Source: Halosimplex pelagicum (lineage in GTDB: Archaea; Halobacteriota; Halobacteria; Halobacteriales; Haloarculaceae). Taken from it: a stretch of DNA of 64,000 bases. The position numbers were made by a program, and so were the translations under genes. This document shows positions 17,007-25,620 of the stretch, piece after piece; positions within the stretch are counted from its first letter, which is position 1; every line of letters begins with the position of its first letter. The DNA lies in contig NZ_CP058909.1 of NCBI RefSeq assembly GCF_013415905.1, positions 3,224,001 through 3,288,000 of the forward strand, read 5' to 3'. The notes beneath the pieces were generated by a model, which searched no databases, had not been told where the DNA came from, and worked only from the letters and a program-made list of their open reading frames with translations.

Positions 17007-17318
17007 CCGTCCCCGGTCGCTCGCGCCTCCGAGACCCCGTTTTCACCCCACGACATCCGCGACGATCGCATCTCTCCCCCGAGAGACCCGTCCGGAGCGA
17101 CACTCGCGGCCGAACCGTCGGTTTCCCCATCGTCGCCGGTCCCGCTGTTCGACCTGTTCCCGGACGATGTATCGTATGTCGCTATATCGAAGTCGGGCCC
17201 AGTGGATCTGAATGTGCACGAGAATCCGGGAGATCGTCGTTACTCGAATTGGAGAGGGTCAACTCAACGGCGACAAGCGAGAATCACATTAATTTTAGTG
17301 ACGCTCCCTGCAGATCGG
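17007..17318. other. Left edge of AT-rich island, no gene
   Basis: About 310 bp between the DUF7521-like gene and the Cap15-type gene. The G+C falls sharply from about 17200 onward, marking the start of the foreign-looking island. No integrase, tRNA fragment or clear direct repeat matching the right edge was found by eye. Confidence 0.5.
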
Positions 17319-17945
17319 TCAATCACTTCTCTCTGTTCGCCAGAGTTCAATAATACCGTGAGTTCCACGGTGATCAGGGCGATTGAAATATCTCCCCTCC
17401 AGTTTGTCTTCTTCCTCTTTATATTCAAGCATCGCACTCCCGTAATGAGGATGTATGTCATCGCCGGAATTCCCGCCCTCATTGAAATAATTGTAAGAAA
17501 GGGTCGGCCATGCTTTCTCTTTCACAAGGATCGTCGCAGAGCGGCTATATGAAGATGATTCAGCGCCTCCGAGTGAAATCCGTATTCGATCCCAAGTTTG
17601 TTTTATCGTGATATTGGTCTCGATCTTGACCTTGTTCTCTCTCTGGTCCCCATCGGTAACAATTGCTTCATTGCCGATATTCTCCTCATCTTCTGATGTG
17701 TAGATATATCCTTCCCAGTTCCCATTGAGATTTGGTATCTTAATTACCCCATGTTGATGTAACCAATCCCACTTCCAGAGAAATCGCGTAAAAGCGATGT
17801 AGAGAGCGGTTGAGATCACTCCGATAGTCAGTCCTAGAATTGGCCCGAGAAGTCGGATACCTCCAAAATAAACGAGTGTACTTACAACTCCGATCAAAAT
17901 ATACCGTTGATGCCGATCCCCTTGGTCAGTTGAGAAGCTGTGCAT
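17319..17945 (-). CDS. cap15: CBASS effector, Cap15-type (two TM helices plus beta-barrel)
   Basis: 208 residues from ATG 17945. Two membrane helices (about residues 15-31 and 33-57) are followed by IKIPNLNGNWEGYIY and an alternating beta-rich domain with KQTWDRIRISLGGAESSS, HYGSAMLEY, LEGRYFN and HGIIELWR. This order is that of the S-2TMbeta/Cap15 effectors, whose lipocalin-like barrel binds a cyclic nucleotide and whose helices assemble in the inner membrane to stop growth of infected cells. The start overlaps the end of the CD-NTase frame by 20 bases, so the pair is one operon. Codon use is AT-rich, unlike the surrounding genes. Confidence 0.82.
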   Translation of the reverse strand: MHSFSTDQGDRHQRYILIGVVSTLVYFGGIRLLGPILGLTIGVISTALYIAFTRFLWKWDWLHQHGVIKIPNLNGNWEGYIYTSEDEENIGNEAIVTDGDQRENKVKIETNITIKQTWDRIRISLGGAESSSYSRSATILVKEKAWPTLSYNYFNEGGNSGDDIHPHYGSAMLEYKEEEDKLEGRYFNRPDHRGTHGIIELWRTERSD

Positions 17946-18858
17946 TTTTCTTAGCGTCGTACCAGTCTTCCCACATCTCTCGAAGTCGCGTGACGAACTC
18001 CTCTGCTTCTTCTGTATTCCACTGAGTATTGCTATTACCGAACAGTGGCTCCATCTCGGATACCTGATCGAATTCAGACCACTCTTCATTTTCTAAGAAC
18101 GTCAGTGTCTCGTCAAAACGATCCGCTCTGTTCGTTCGCTTTAGGATGTCTTCAGGGACGTTGTAGATGAGACACTCAATCCCATAAGAGTGAGCGTCGA
18201 TAGTCCATAAGGTATCGAAGTGCTCATTGTAGTAGTCCCGAGCGTTTTTGAAGATACGGACGGTCTCCTTGTAGTTCCGATGCTTATTGCATCCATTCTC
18301 GTAGTGGAACGAAGGGTAGTTTACTATCAGTTCATCTGTGTAACGGGGCTCAAATGCCATCCCAGTTTCATACTCCCCGTCTTGATACCCATCATAGGAT
18401 TTGTAATAGCGGTGTTCAACGCACGGCACGAGATCGACATCAACACTAACTCGACTACTATCGTCGCTGATCTCGATTGCTTTCCCGTTCCAGCTGATCA
18501 CGGTGCTTTCGAATCGAGAACTTAACTACTGCCACACATCCTGTGAAAAATCGTCGTAGCCGTAATCAGGGGTCCCATGGTGGCGATGGTACTGCTCCTT
18601 CTCATCTTCTGAGAGTTCAGAGAGATCCCGATGCCAGGCAGATGTGAGCTTGGCGATGACATCCACGTCGCTGCTACCGTACGTGTGAGTGGTGTTCTTG
18701 TAGGATCCTTGCCGTAGAACCTGAAACGAGCAATCACTCTGCTCAACCGGAGACCGGCCTTCCTGAAGGATTCGTTCAATTCTATTAGCTGCCGCCTTTG
18801 AACCCTCGTCAGCTCCCGTTTTGTGCCAATCCTTGAACTTTGAGTCTGGGATCCCCAT
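17926..18858 (-). pseudogene. CD-NTase (CBASS cyclase) interrupted by an in-frame TAG
   Basis: The same frame runs from ATG 18858 to TGA 17926 (310 sense codons' worth) with a single TAG as codon 111. The N-terminal piece has FKDWHKTGADEGSK, the GS motif QGSYKNTTHTYGSSDVDV (Asp64 and Asp66) and YGYDDFSQDVWQ. After the TAG, LSSRFESTVISWNGKAIEIS continues the family pattern, then VDVDLVPC (third catalytic Asp, about 142) and YPSFHYENG, VRIFKNAR. Both pieces belong to one SMODS/CD-NTase nucleotidyltransferase that makes cyclic oligonucleotide signals. Neither piece alone has all three Asp. A GTG at 18501 could start the second piece. It may be a sequencing error, a recent null, or readthrough. 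Confidence 0.8.
18526..18528 (-). other. In-frame amber codon within the CD-NTase
   Basis: TAG replaces a weakly conserved residue between DVWQ and LSSRF; the frame is otherwise open on both sides and there is no frameshift. A one-base change from a sense codon (for example TCG, TGG, CAG, TTG or TAC) would create it. Confidence 0.85.
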
Positions 18859-19273
18859 TCAACATCCCACCTGCGTATATAGATACTCGTTCATCAATCG
18901 TGATGTATTAGCCGGATATACTTAAACGATCGTCTACCACGGTGAAAGTGGAATCTGTTTATTCACACACTAAGTCATCTAGATGGCTGTGATTGGATGA
19001 TTCAAACCGGGTGTGAATCAGTATATAAGTAACAAGCGCTCTCTGAAGGGCCGAAGTATACAGTATTCTATTTGAACCCTATGCACAGATTTCGTCGTTC
19101 GGAACTACTGCGAGCCGGTCGGCCGTGAGTAGGACCGCGATAGTTCGTCGAACGCGGCCGTCTCTGGACTGGTCGGGTCGCCGCTGGACGACACCGCGGG
19201 TGTCATCGGTGTGGTCGGGTGACACCGATGTCGTCCGATCTATATGTGCGGCACGCTCCAACGGTCGGGATAC
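18859..19273. promoter_or_regulatory. CBASS promoter region and right edge of AT-rich island
   Basis: No gene. On the minus strand, TATA-like boxes lie at about 18875-18884 (TATATA, leaderless distance from ATG 18858) and at 18917-18926 (TTTAAGTATA), either able to drive the CD-NTase. An 8-bp inverted repeat ATTCACAC (18961-18968) / GTGTGAAT (19011-19018) lies further upstream, with GATTCAAAC...GTGTGAATC forming an imperfect hairpin around 18999-19019. G+C returns to normal at about 19090. On the plus strand CTATATG (about 19239) precedes the oxidoreductase gene. Confidence 0.5.
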
Positions 19274-19912
19274 ATGCGCGTACTGCTGCTCGGAGCCAGC
19301 GGACGGATCGGACGGCGCGTCGCGACGGAACTGCTCGACCGCGGCCACGAAGTCACCGGCGTCTCGCGGAGCGGAACGGTCGAGGGAGTCGACGACCCCT
19401 CGTTCGTCGCCGTGTCGGGCGACGCGACCGACCCCGACGCCGTGGCACGGCTGGCGACCGGCCACGACGCCGTCGCCAGCGCGCTCGGGCCGGGCGAGGA
19501 CGAGGACCCGGCGGTGCTGGTCGAGCTGATGGACGCGGTGGTCGAGGGGATGCGCCGGGCGTCGGTCGACCGCCTCGTCTGGACGGGCGGCGCCGGCGGC
19601 CTGTACGTCGGCCCGGACACCCGGCTGGTCGAGACCGACGAGTTCCCCGACGAGTGGGAGGGGCTGGCTCGGTCGGCCATCGAGGCATACGAGGTCCTCG
19701 CCGAGGCCGACGACCTCGAGTGGACGTACCTGGCGCCGGCCGCGGTAATCGAGCCCGGCGAGCGCACCGGCGACTACCGCACCGCCGAGGGCGAACTCGT
19801 CGCCGACGAGGAGGGCGACAGCTACATCTCGATGGAGGACTTCGCCGTCGCGCTCGCCGACGTGCTCGAATCGGGCGAGGCGGTCCACACCTGCCTCGGG
19901 ACCGGGTACTGA
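19274..19912 (+). CDS. NAD(P)-binding Rossmann-fold oxidoreductase (atypical SDR)
   Basis: 212 residues from the ATG giving MRVLLLGASGRIGRRV; the longer frame adds ten unlikely residues. The glycine motif GASGRIG binds NAD(P); RLVWTGGAGGLYV and EWTYLAPAAVIEPGERTG are typical of the NAD(P)H-binding epimerase/flavin-reductase-like group with no classical YxxxK. Terminal SMEDFAVALADVLES matches the family end. The substrate is unknown. It is convergent with the alpha-glucosidase operon. Confidence 0.85.
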   Translation: MRVLLLGASGRIGRRVATELLDRGHEVTGVSRSGTVEGVDDPSFVAVSGDATDPDAVARLATGHDAVASALGPGEDEDPAVLVELMDAVVEGMRRASVDRLVWTGGAGGLYVGPDTRLVETDEFPDEWEGLARSAIEAYEVLAEADDLEWTYLAPAAVIEPGERTGDYRTAEGELVADEEGDSYISMEDFAVALADVLESGEAVHTCLGTGY

Positions 19913-19932
19913 ACTGGGGGTGTCTGCGGGGG

Positions 19933-21624
19933 TCAGAACTCGTAGACGACGGCCTCGAACGGGCGGAAGGTCGCGCCGACGGGGTCGGCGGGGGCGTCGT
20001 CGCAGTTGCTTACGAGAATTTCGGCGTCGTCCGCGGCCAGGCCCCCCGGCTCGAACGTCGCCGACTCGTCGGACCAGTTGCAGACGACGAGTCGGCGTTC
20101 GCCGTCGAGTTCGCGGGTGAACGCGTAGAACTGGTCGTCGTCGGGGACGAGGGGTTCGTAGTCGCCGTAGACGAACACGGGGTCGTCGTCGCGCAGTTCG
20201 ATGAGCCGGCGGTAGTGGTGGAAGACCGACTCGTCGTCGGCGCGGGCGTCCGCGGCGTTGACCTCGCCGTAGTTGTCGTTGACGGGGAGCCACGGGTCGC
20301 CGTCGGTGAAGCCGGCGCCGTCGGCGTCCGCCCACTGCATCGGCGTGCGGGCGTGGTCGCGGCTGCGGTAGTTGACCGCCTCGCGAACCTCGTCGAACGA
20401 ATCGACGGCCCCAGCGTCGATCATGTCCTCGACGAGCCCGACCGTCATCGCGTCGTCGATCTCCGAGAGGTCCTCGAACTCGGTGTTCGTCATCCCGAGT
20501 TCCTGGCCCTGATAGAGGTAGGGCGTGCCCCGCATCGTCAGCAGGAAGGTGGCGATGCAGTTCGCAGAGCGCCGACGGTACGAGTCGTCGCCGAACCGCG
20601 AGACGATCCGCGGGTGGTCGTGGTTGCCGAGGAACAGCGCCTCCCAGGCCGGCTCGGCGACTTCCCGCTGGTTGCGGGTCATCAGCTCCTTGAACTCGGG
20701 GAGGCTCCACTCGCCCCAGTTGTCGTCGGTCCAGTCGTCGGCCTGGTCCACGTCGAGGTGGTCGAAGTGGAACACCATGTCCAGACAGTCGCCCCGCTGG
20801 ACGAACTCGCGGGCGTCGTCGGCGTCGGCGCCGCCCATCTCCCCGGCGGACATCGCCTCCTCGGGGACGACCGCGCCGAGTTCGTCGAGGTACTCCCCCA
20901 GCCGCGGGCCGAAGGTGTAGTGTTCCGACCCCAGCGGCCCGGGCTCGTCGGAGTCGCCCGCGGGGTATCCCTCGGGCTTCGAGAGGTGGCTGATGGCGTC
21001 CATCCGGAAGCCGTCGATGCCCCGGTCGACCCACCAGGAGACGACCTCTTTGACCGCCTCGCGCACGTCGGGATTGCGCCAGTTCAGGTCGGGCTGGTTC
21101 TCGTTGAAGACGTGGAGGTACCACGCTTCGCGCTCGTCGTCCCACGACCACGCCGAGCCGCCGAACAGCGACTCCCAGTCGTTCGGGGGTTCGTCGGGTT
21201 CGCCCTCGACCCAGTGGTAGTAGTCGGCGTACTCGCCCTCCTCCCGACGGGACTTGCGGAACCACTCGTGTTCGTTGGAGGTGTGGTTGACGACCAGATC
21301 CATGATGAGTTTCATGTCCCGGTCGTGGAGTTCGTCGCGCAGGCGCTCCCAGTCGGCCATGTCGCCGAACTCCTCGTTGATCGCACGGTAGTCGCGGATG
21401 TCGTAGCCGTTGTCGTGGTTCGGGGAGTCGTAGACGGGCGAGAGCCACACCACGTCGACGCCCAGCTCGTCGAGGTAGTCGACCCGCTCGGTGATGCCGG
21501 GGATGTCGCCGACGCCGTCGCCGTCGCTGTCGGAAAAGCTCCGCGGGTAGATCTGGTAGACGACTGCCTCCTTCCACCACTCGCGGTCGATGCGACTCTC
21601 CTGGGTCTGTCGTGGCTGTGTCAT
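19933..21624 (-). CDS. GH13 alpha-glucosidase / oligo-1,6-glucosidase (second of a pair)
   Basis: 563 residues. The N-terminus WWKEAVVYQIYPRSFSDSDG and the four GH13 regions are present: DLVVNHTS, GIDGFRMDAI (nucleophile Asp), the SAGEMGG general acid region, and GNHDHPR (stabiliser Asp). RTPMQW and a C-terminal beta domain complete the fold. It hydrolyses alpha-glucosidic bonds in short malto- or isomalto-oligosaccharides, without a signal peptide, so in the cytoplasm. Its ATG overlaps the stop of the upstream paralogue by ATGA. The region ends with a beta-strand VVYEF. Confidence 0.9.
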   Translation of the reverse strand: MTQPRQTQESRIDREWWKEAVVYQIYPRSFSDSDGDGVGDIPGITERVDYLDELGVDVVWLSPVYDSPNHDNGYDIRDYRAINEEFGDMADWERLRDELHDRDMKLIMDLVVNHTSNEHEWFRKSRREEGEYADYYHWVEGEPDEPPNDWESLFGGSAWSWDDEREAWYLHVFNENQPDLNWRNPDVREAVKEVVSWWVDRGIDGFRMDAISHLSKPEGYPAGDSDEPGPLGSEHYTFGPRLGEYLDELGAVVPEEAMSAGEMGGADADDAREFVQRGDCLDMVFHFDHLDVDQADDWTDDNWGEWSLPEFKELMTRNQREVAEPAWEALFLGNHDHPRIVSRFGDDSYRRRSANCIATFLLTMRGTPYLYQGQELGMTNTEFEDLSEIDDAMTVGLVEDMIDAGAVDSFDEVREAVNYRSRDHARTPMQWADADGAGFTDGDPWLPVNDNYGEVNAADARADDESVFHHYRRLIELRDDDPVFVYGDYEPLVPDDDQFYAFTRELDGERRLVVCNWSDESATFEPGGLAADDAEILVSNCDDAPADPVGATFRPFEAVVYEF

Positions 21625-23366
21625 CGTTCTGTGTCGATGGCGCTGTCTGGGGCCTGCGCTTCGGGGTCGGGCGTCAGGTAGACCCGCGCCTCCCACGGGC
21701 CGAGGTCGAGGGCCCGGCCGGGGACCGCGGGAGCGTCGTCGTTGGCGAGCGCGAGTTCGAGGCCGTCGACGGTCACGTCGGCGGGCACCTCGAAGGTCGT
21801 CGGCTCGTCGTCGAAGTTGAGGACGACCAGCGCGCGCTCGGTGGACTCGTCGTCCCCGCCCGCGAGGGTGCGGGTGTACGCGAACAGGTCGGGGTCGTCG
21901 GGGGCGAGCAGCTCGAAGTCGCCGTAGACGAGCAGGTCGCGCTCGCGGAGCGCGACCAGGTCGCGGTAGTAGTGCAACACCGAGTCGGGATCGTCGCGGG
22001 CGCGGGAGACGTTGACCTCGGCGTAGTTGGGGTTGGCGTCGATCCACGGGTCGCCGTCGGTGAAGCCGGCGTGGGCCTCGTCGGTCCACTGCATCGGCGT
22101 GCGGGCGTTGTCGCGGCTCATCGCCTCGACGGCCTCGCGTACGTCCTCGTAGGCGTCGGCGTGGCCCTCGGCGTCGTCGACGGCCGACGCGACGTAGTTG
22201 CGGACTTCCACGTCCCGCAGGGCCTCGCGAGTCTCGAAGGGCGCGTTCGTCATCCCGATCTCCTCGCCCTGGTAGACGAACGGCGTGCCGCCGAGGGTGT
22301 GGGTGAGCGTCCCCAGAAGTTTCGCGGATTTCCGGCGATACTCACCGTCCGACCCGAACCGCGAGACCATCCGGGGCTGGTCGTGGTTGTTGAGGTACAG
22401 CGAGTTCCAGCCGTCGTCGGCCAGGCCCTCCTGCCACTTCGCGAGGATCTCCTTGAACTCGACCAGGTCGGGGTCGTCGGCGTCGAACTTGTGTTCGCCG
22501 TGGTCGAAGGTGACGTGCTCGAACTGGAAGAGCATCGAGAGCCCGTCGCCGTCTTCGCTGACGTACTCGCGGGCGTCGTCGACGGAGACGCCAGGGGTCT
22601 CGCCGACGGCCAGGACTGACTCGTCGTCGAGGACCTCCTCGACCATCTCGCCGACGTACTCGTGGACGCGCGGGCCGTTCATGAAGTGCTCCGCGCCGTC
22701 CGAGTCCGGGCCGCCGTCGGGGTAGTCCTCGGCCTTGGATATCATGTTGATCACGTCCATCCGGAAGCCGTCGATGCCCTTCCCGAGCCACCACTCCATC
22801 ATGTCGTAGACCGCCTCGCGCACGTCCGGATTGGCCCAGTTCAGGTCCGGTTGCTTCTCGTCGAAGAGGTGGAGGTACCACGCCTCGCGCTCGTCGTCCC
22901 ACGACCACGCCGAGCCGCCGAACACCGACTCCCAGTCGTTCGGGAGTTCGTCGGGTTCGCCCTCGACCCAGTGGTAGTAGTCGGCGTACTCCCCGTCCTC
23001 GCGCCGGGACTTGCGGAACCACTCGTGTTCGTCGGAGGTGTGGTTGACGACGAGGTCCATGATCAGACGAACGTCGCGTTCGTGGAGTTCGTCGCGCAGG
23101 CGCTCCCAGTCTTCCATGTCGCCGTAGGCGTCATCGATGGCGCGGTAGTCGGCGATGTCGTAGCCGTTGTCGGCCTGGGGCGACTCGTAGACGGGGTTGA
23201 GCCAGACGGCGTCGACGCCCAGTTCGTCGATGTAGTCGACGCGGTCGATCACTCCTCCCAGGTCGCCGACGCCGTCGCCGTCGCTGTCGGCGAAACTCTT
23301 CGGGTAGACCTGGTAGACGACCGCCTCCTTCCACCAGGCGCGCTCGTCGTCGGTGACGCCGCTCAT
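21621..23366 (-). CDS. GH13 alpha-glucosidase / oligo-1,6-glucosidase (first of a pair)
   Basis: 581 residues from ATG 23366; the longer frame adds a 61-residue Arg-rich leader not seen in the family. Motifs are VVYQVYPKSFADSDG, DLVVNHTS, GIDGFRMDVI (nucleophile Asp), AVGETPG (acid/base Glu) and NNHDQPR. It is clearly a paralogue of the next gene, with which it overlaps by four bases. The two may split substrates (alpha-1,4 versus alpha-1,6). It is divergent from the sugar-type ABC transporter operon, with a shared control region of about 260 bp. Confidence 0.9.
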   Translation of the reverse strand: MSGVTDDERAWWKEAVVYQVYPKSFADSDGDGVGDLGGVIDRVDYIDELGVDAVWLNPVYESPQADNGYDIADYRAIDDAYGDMEDWERLRDELHERDVRLIMDLVVNHTSDEHEWFRKSRREDGEYADYYHWVEGEPDELPNDWESVFGGSAWSWDDEREAWYLHLFDEKQPDLNWANPDVREAVYDMMEWWLGKGIDGFRMDVINMISKAEDYPDGGPDSDGAEHFMNGPRVHEYVGEMVEEVLDDESVLAVGETPGVSVDDAREYVSEDGDGLSMLFQFEHVTFDHGEHKFDADDPDLVEFKEILAKWQEGLADDGWNSLYLNNHDQPRMVSRFGSDGEYRRKSAKLLGTLTHTLGGTPFVYQGEEIGMTNAPFETREALRDVEVRNYVASAVDDAEGHADAYEDVREAVEAMSRDNARTPMQWTDEAHAGFTDGDPWIDANPNYAEVNVSRARDDPDSVLHYYRDLVALRERDLLVYGDFELLAPDDPDLFAYTRTLAGGDDESTERALVVLNFDDEPTTFEVPADVTVDGLELALANDDAPAVPGRALDLGPWEARVYLTPDPEAQAPDSAIDTER

Positions 23367-23488
23367 GGCCGGCCACCGCCCCTCTCCGGCGTCGCCGACG
23401 CGACGGACGACCGGGGCCGTTCGGTGGTCTCGTCCCGCTCGGGGCCGGCGATTCGCGCGTCGCTTCGGATGGCTCGCTCGCGTTTCAT
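23363..23488 (-). other. 41-codon leader ORF overlapping the GH13 start
   Basis: ATG at 23488 opens a 41-codon frame (begins MKRERAIRSDARIAGP) ending in a TGA that overlaps the first alpha-glucosidase ATG. It is Arg-rich and unrecognised. It may be a small coupled gene or a chance frame. Confidence 0.3.
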
Positions 23489-23499
23489 AGGTGGTGTCC

Positions 23500-23520
23500 C
23501 GAAGTCCCCCGCGGACTTCG
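23500..23520. promoter_or_regulatory. Inverted repeat between divergent sugar operons
   Basis: CGAAGTCC (23500-23507) and GGACTTCG (23513-23520) form a perfect 8-bp inverted repeat with a five-base spacer, in the control region shared by the alpha-glucosidase pair and the ABC transporter operon. Candidate operator or 5' hairpin; no match to the published TrmB site (TACT...AGTA type) is evident. Confidence 0.4.
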
Positions 23521-23626
23521 CTCGTCAAATACTGACTGGAACGACCCACTTAATTCTGACGAGGATATTGAAGAACGGGTTCAACCAAAGTTTTATTGGG
23601 TAGTCTGTCATGGTCTTGAACGAGCG

Positions 23627-25546
23627 ATGTCTGACAACCATGACCACGGGTCGAACGGGACGCCCATGTCGCGCCGGCGGATGATGCAGTTGCTCGGTGC
23701 GACGGGCGCCGCGACGGGCCTCGCGGGCTGCGGCGGACAGTCGGCAGTGGAAACGGACACACAGGGCGACGGTGGCTCCGACGGGAGCGACGGCTCGGAC
23801 GGCGGTGACGGCGGGTCCGGTACTCCCGAGTCGACGGCCACGCCGGAAGGGTTCGAGAGCACGTCGATGGCGTCGATCCAGGAGCTGGCCTACGTCACCA
23901 ACCAGACGCTGCCGGTGTTGCCGGTGATGGAGAAGTTGGCCCAGTCGTTCCAGGCGACCGACGACTGGTCGGTTCCGTCGGCCGACAGCGAGAAGATGCA
24001 GGTGTACTGGCCGACCAGCTGGCTGCCGCGGACCGGCGACTGGACGCTCAAGGAGGGCGCCGACGACGAGCGGCTGACCCTCGCCCAGTGGGCCGTCCCC
24101 GCCGACTCGCAGTACAACGTCTGGAACGGCACGAACGACGGGGAGGCCCGGCGGATGATCTTCGACCGCTTCATGCGGTACAACGTCGCCACCCGGGAGT
24201 ACCACCCCTACGTGATCAGCGACTGGGAGGTCGGCGAGTCGACGCTGACCCTCTCGGTCCGCGAGGGCCAGACCTGGCACGACGGCGAGCCCGTCACCGG
24301 GACGGACGTGGCCAACCACATCAAGCTCGACCTGTACAACAGCGCCGGCGGCGGCGGGATCGGCCCGTACGTCCTGCCGGAGGGCGACATGAACGCGGTC
24401 CCCGACCGCGTGCAGGCCACCGGCGAGAAGACCGTCGAGGTCACGCTCGAACAGGCGGTCAACGAGGACATCCTCCTGTCGCTGCTCGCGCCGACGCGGC
24501 TGCGCGCCTACGACGAGGTGTACGGCGAGTACGTGACCGCGCTCGACGAGGCCGAGAGCGACGAGGAGCGGTCGTCGGCGCTGGGCGAGCTGACGGAGTT
24601 CACCGACGCCGAGCCGATCGGCAACGGCCCCTTCCAGTGGGAGGACGCCGACAGCCAGCGGACGCTCGTCTCGAAGTACGAGGACCACCCCGACGCGGAC
24701 AACATCAACTTTCAGGAGGCCGAGTACCTCTACAAACCGCAGAACTCCGGCCGGTGGAGCTCGCTCATCAACGGCGAGACCGACGGCTCGGCGACGCTGT
24801 TCATGCCCCAGAACCAGACCCGGCGGCTGCCCGACCACATGCAGACCGCGCTGGTCTCCCGTCACTGGGGGATGGGGATCGTCTTCAACCACGACCGCGA
24901 GCCGGTCGACGACGTGCGCGTCCGGAAGGCGATCGCCAACGTCGTCGACCGCGAGGCCGCCGCGGGCAACTCCGCGGCCGGCACCGGGTCGAAGGTCGCG
25001 GTCACCTACCCGAGCGGGCTGACCGGCGAGTTCAACGGCCAGATCGAGGGTCACTGGCTCGACGGCGTCGCCGACGAGTTCGACACCTACGGCCGCGCCG
25101 AGCAGCGCACCGAGCGGGCCGCCGAGCTGCTCCGCGACGCCGGCTACGAGAAGCAGAACGGAACCTGGCAGAAGGACGGCGAGCCGCTGGAGCTGCCGAT
25201 CAAGGGGCCCGCGGGCTTCTCCGACTGGGTCTCGGGCGTCCAGACCATCGTCTCGCACCTCCAGGACTTCGGTATCGAGTCCGAGCCGATCATGCAGGAC
25301 TCGGCGACCTACTGGGGCGGCGACTACGTCGAGGGCGACTTCAAGCTCGCGCTCCAGGGGTGGGCGTCGTACGACCACACCCATCCGTACTTCCACTTCG
25401 ACTGGATCTACCGGAGCGGCGACGCCACGGACTACTGGAACGTCCCGACGGAGTACGAGGCACCGATCCTGCACGAGGAGCTGCGCGACTCGGAGACCAT
25501 CGCCCCCGACGGGTACATCTCCGACCTGGCGACGCCACAGGAATGA
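23627..25546 (+). CDS. ABC transporter substrate-binding lipoprotein (family 5, peptide/oligosaccharide)
   Basis: 639 residues. A Tat signal (SRRRMMQLLGATGAATGLAGC) ends in a lipobox with Cys near residue 34, so it is exported folded and lipid-anchored. A Gly/Ser/Asp linker follows. The body is a family 5 (DppA/OppA-like) binding protein: MIFDRFMRYN, SLTLSVREGQTWHDGEPVTGTDV-type segment at about residues 200-230, and VRKAIANVVDR. Many archaeal family 5 proteins bind oligosaccharides rather than peptides; the flanking glucosidases and TrmB-type regulator favour that. A TTTTATT box lies about 30 bp before the start. Confidence 0.85.
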   Translation: MSDNHDHGSNGTPMSRRRMMQLLGATGAATGLAGCGGQSAVETDTQGDGGSDGSDGSDGGDGGSGTPESTATPEGFESTSMASIQELAYVTNQTLPVLPVMEKLAQSFQATDDWSVPSADSEKMQVYWPTSWLPRTGDWTLKEGADDERLTLAQWAVPADSQYNVWNGTNDGEARRMIFDRFMRYNVATREYHPYVISDWEVGESTLTLSVREGQTWHDGEPVTGTDVANHIKLDLYNSAGGGGIGPYVLPEGDMNAVPDRVQATGEKTVEVTLEQAVNEDILLSLLAPTRLRAYDEVYGEYVTALDEAESDEERSSALGELTEFTDAEPIGNGPFQWEDADSQRTLVSKYEDHPDADNINFQEAEYLYKPQNSGRWSSLINGETDGSATLFMPQNQTRRLPDHMQTALVSRHWGMGIVFNHDREPVDDVRVRKAIANVVDREAAAGNSAAGTGSKVAVTYPSGLTGEFNGQIEGHWLDGVADEFDTYGRAEQRTERAAELLRDAGYEKQNGTWQKDGEPLELPIKGPAGFSDWVSGVQTIVSHLQDFGIESEPIMQDSATYWGGDYVEGDFKLALQGWASYDHTHPYFHFDWIYRSGDATDYWNVPTEYEAPILHEELRDSETIAPDGYISDLATPQE

Positions 25547-25620
25547 CCGCCCGCAAACTGGCGGCCGCTCGCGTCACGCGACGGTGGAGCTAACAGGCGG
25601 CACCGAACACGGTTTCACAC

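Noticed and set aside
18999..19019. tRNA fragment as integration site of the island
   Set aside because: The GATTCAAAC...GTGTGAATC hairpin does not resemble a tRNA T-arm or acceptor stem.
23367..23626. A TrmB-type operator (TACT...AGTA)
   Set aside because: No matching arms found by eye in the divergent region; only the unrelated 23500 inverted repeat.
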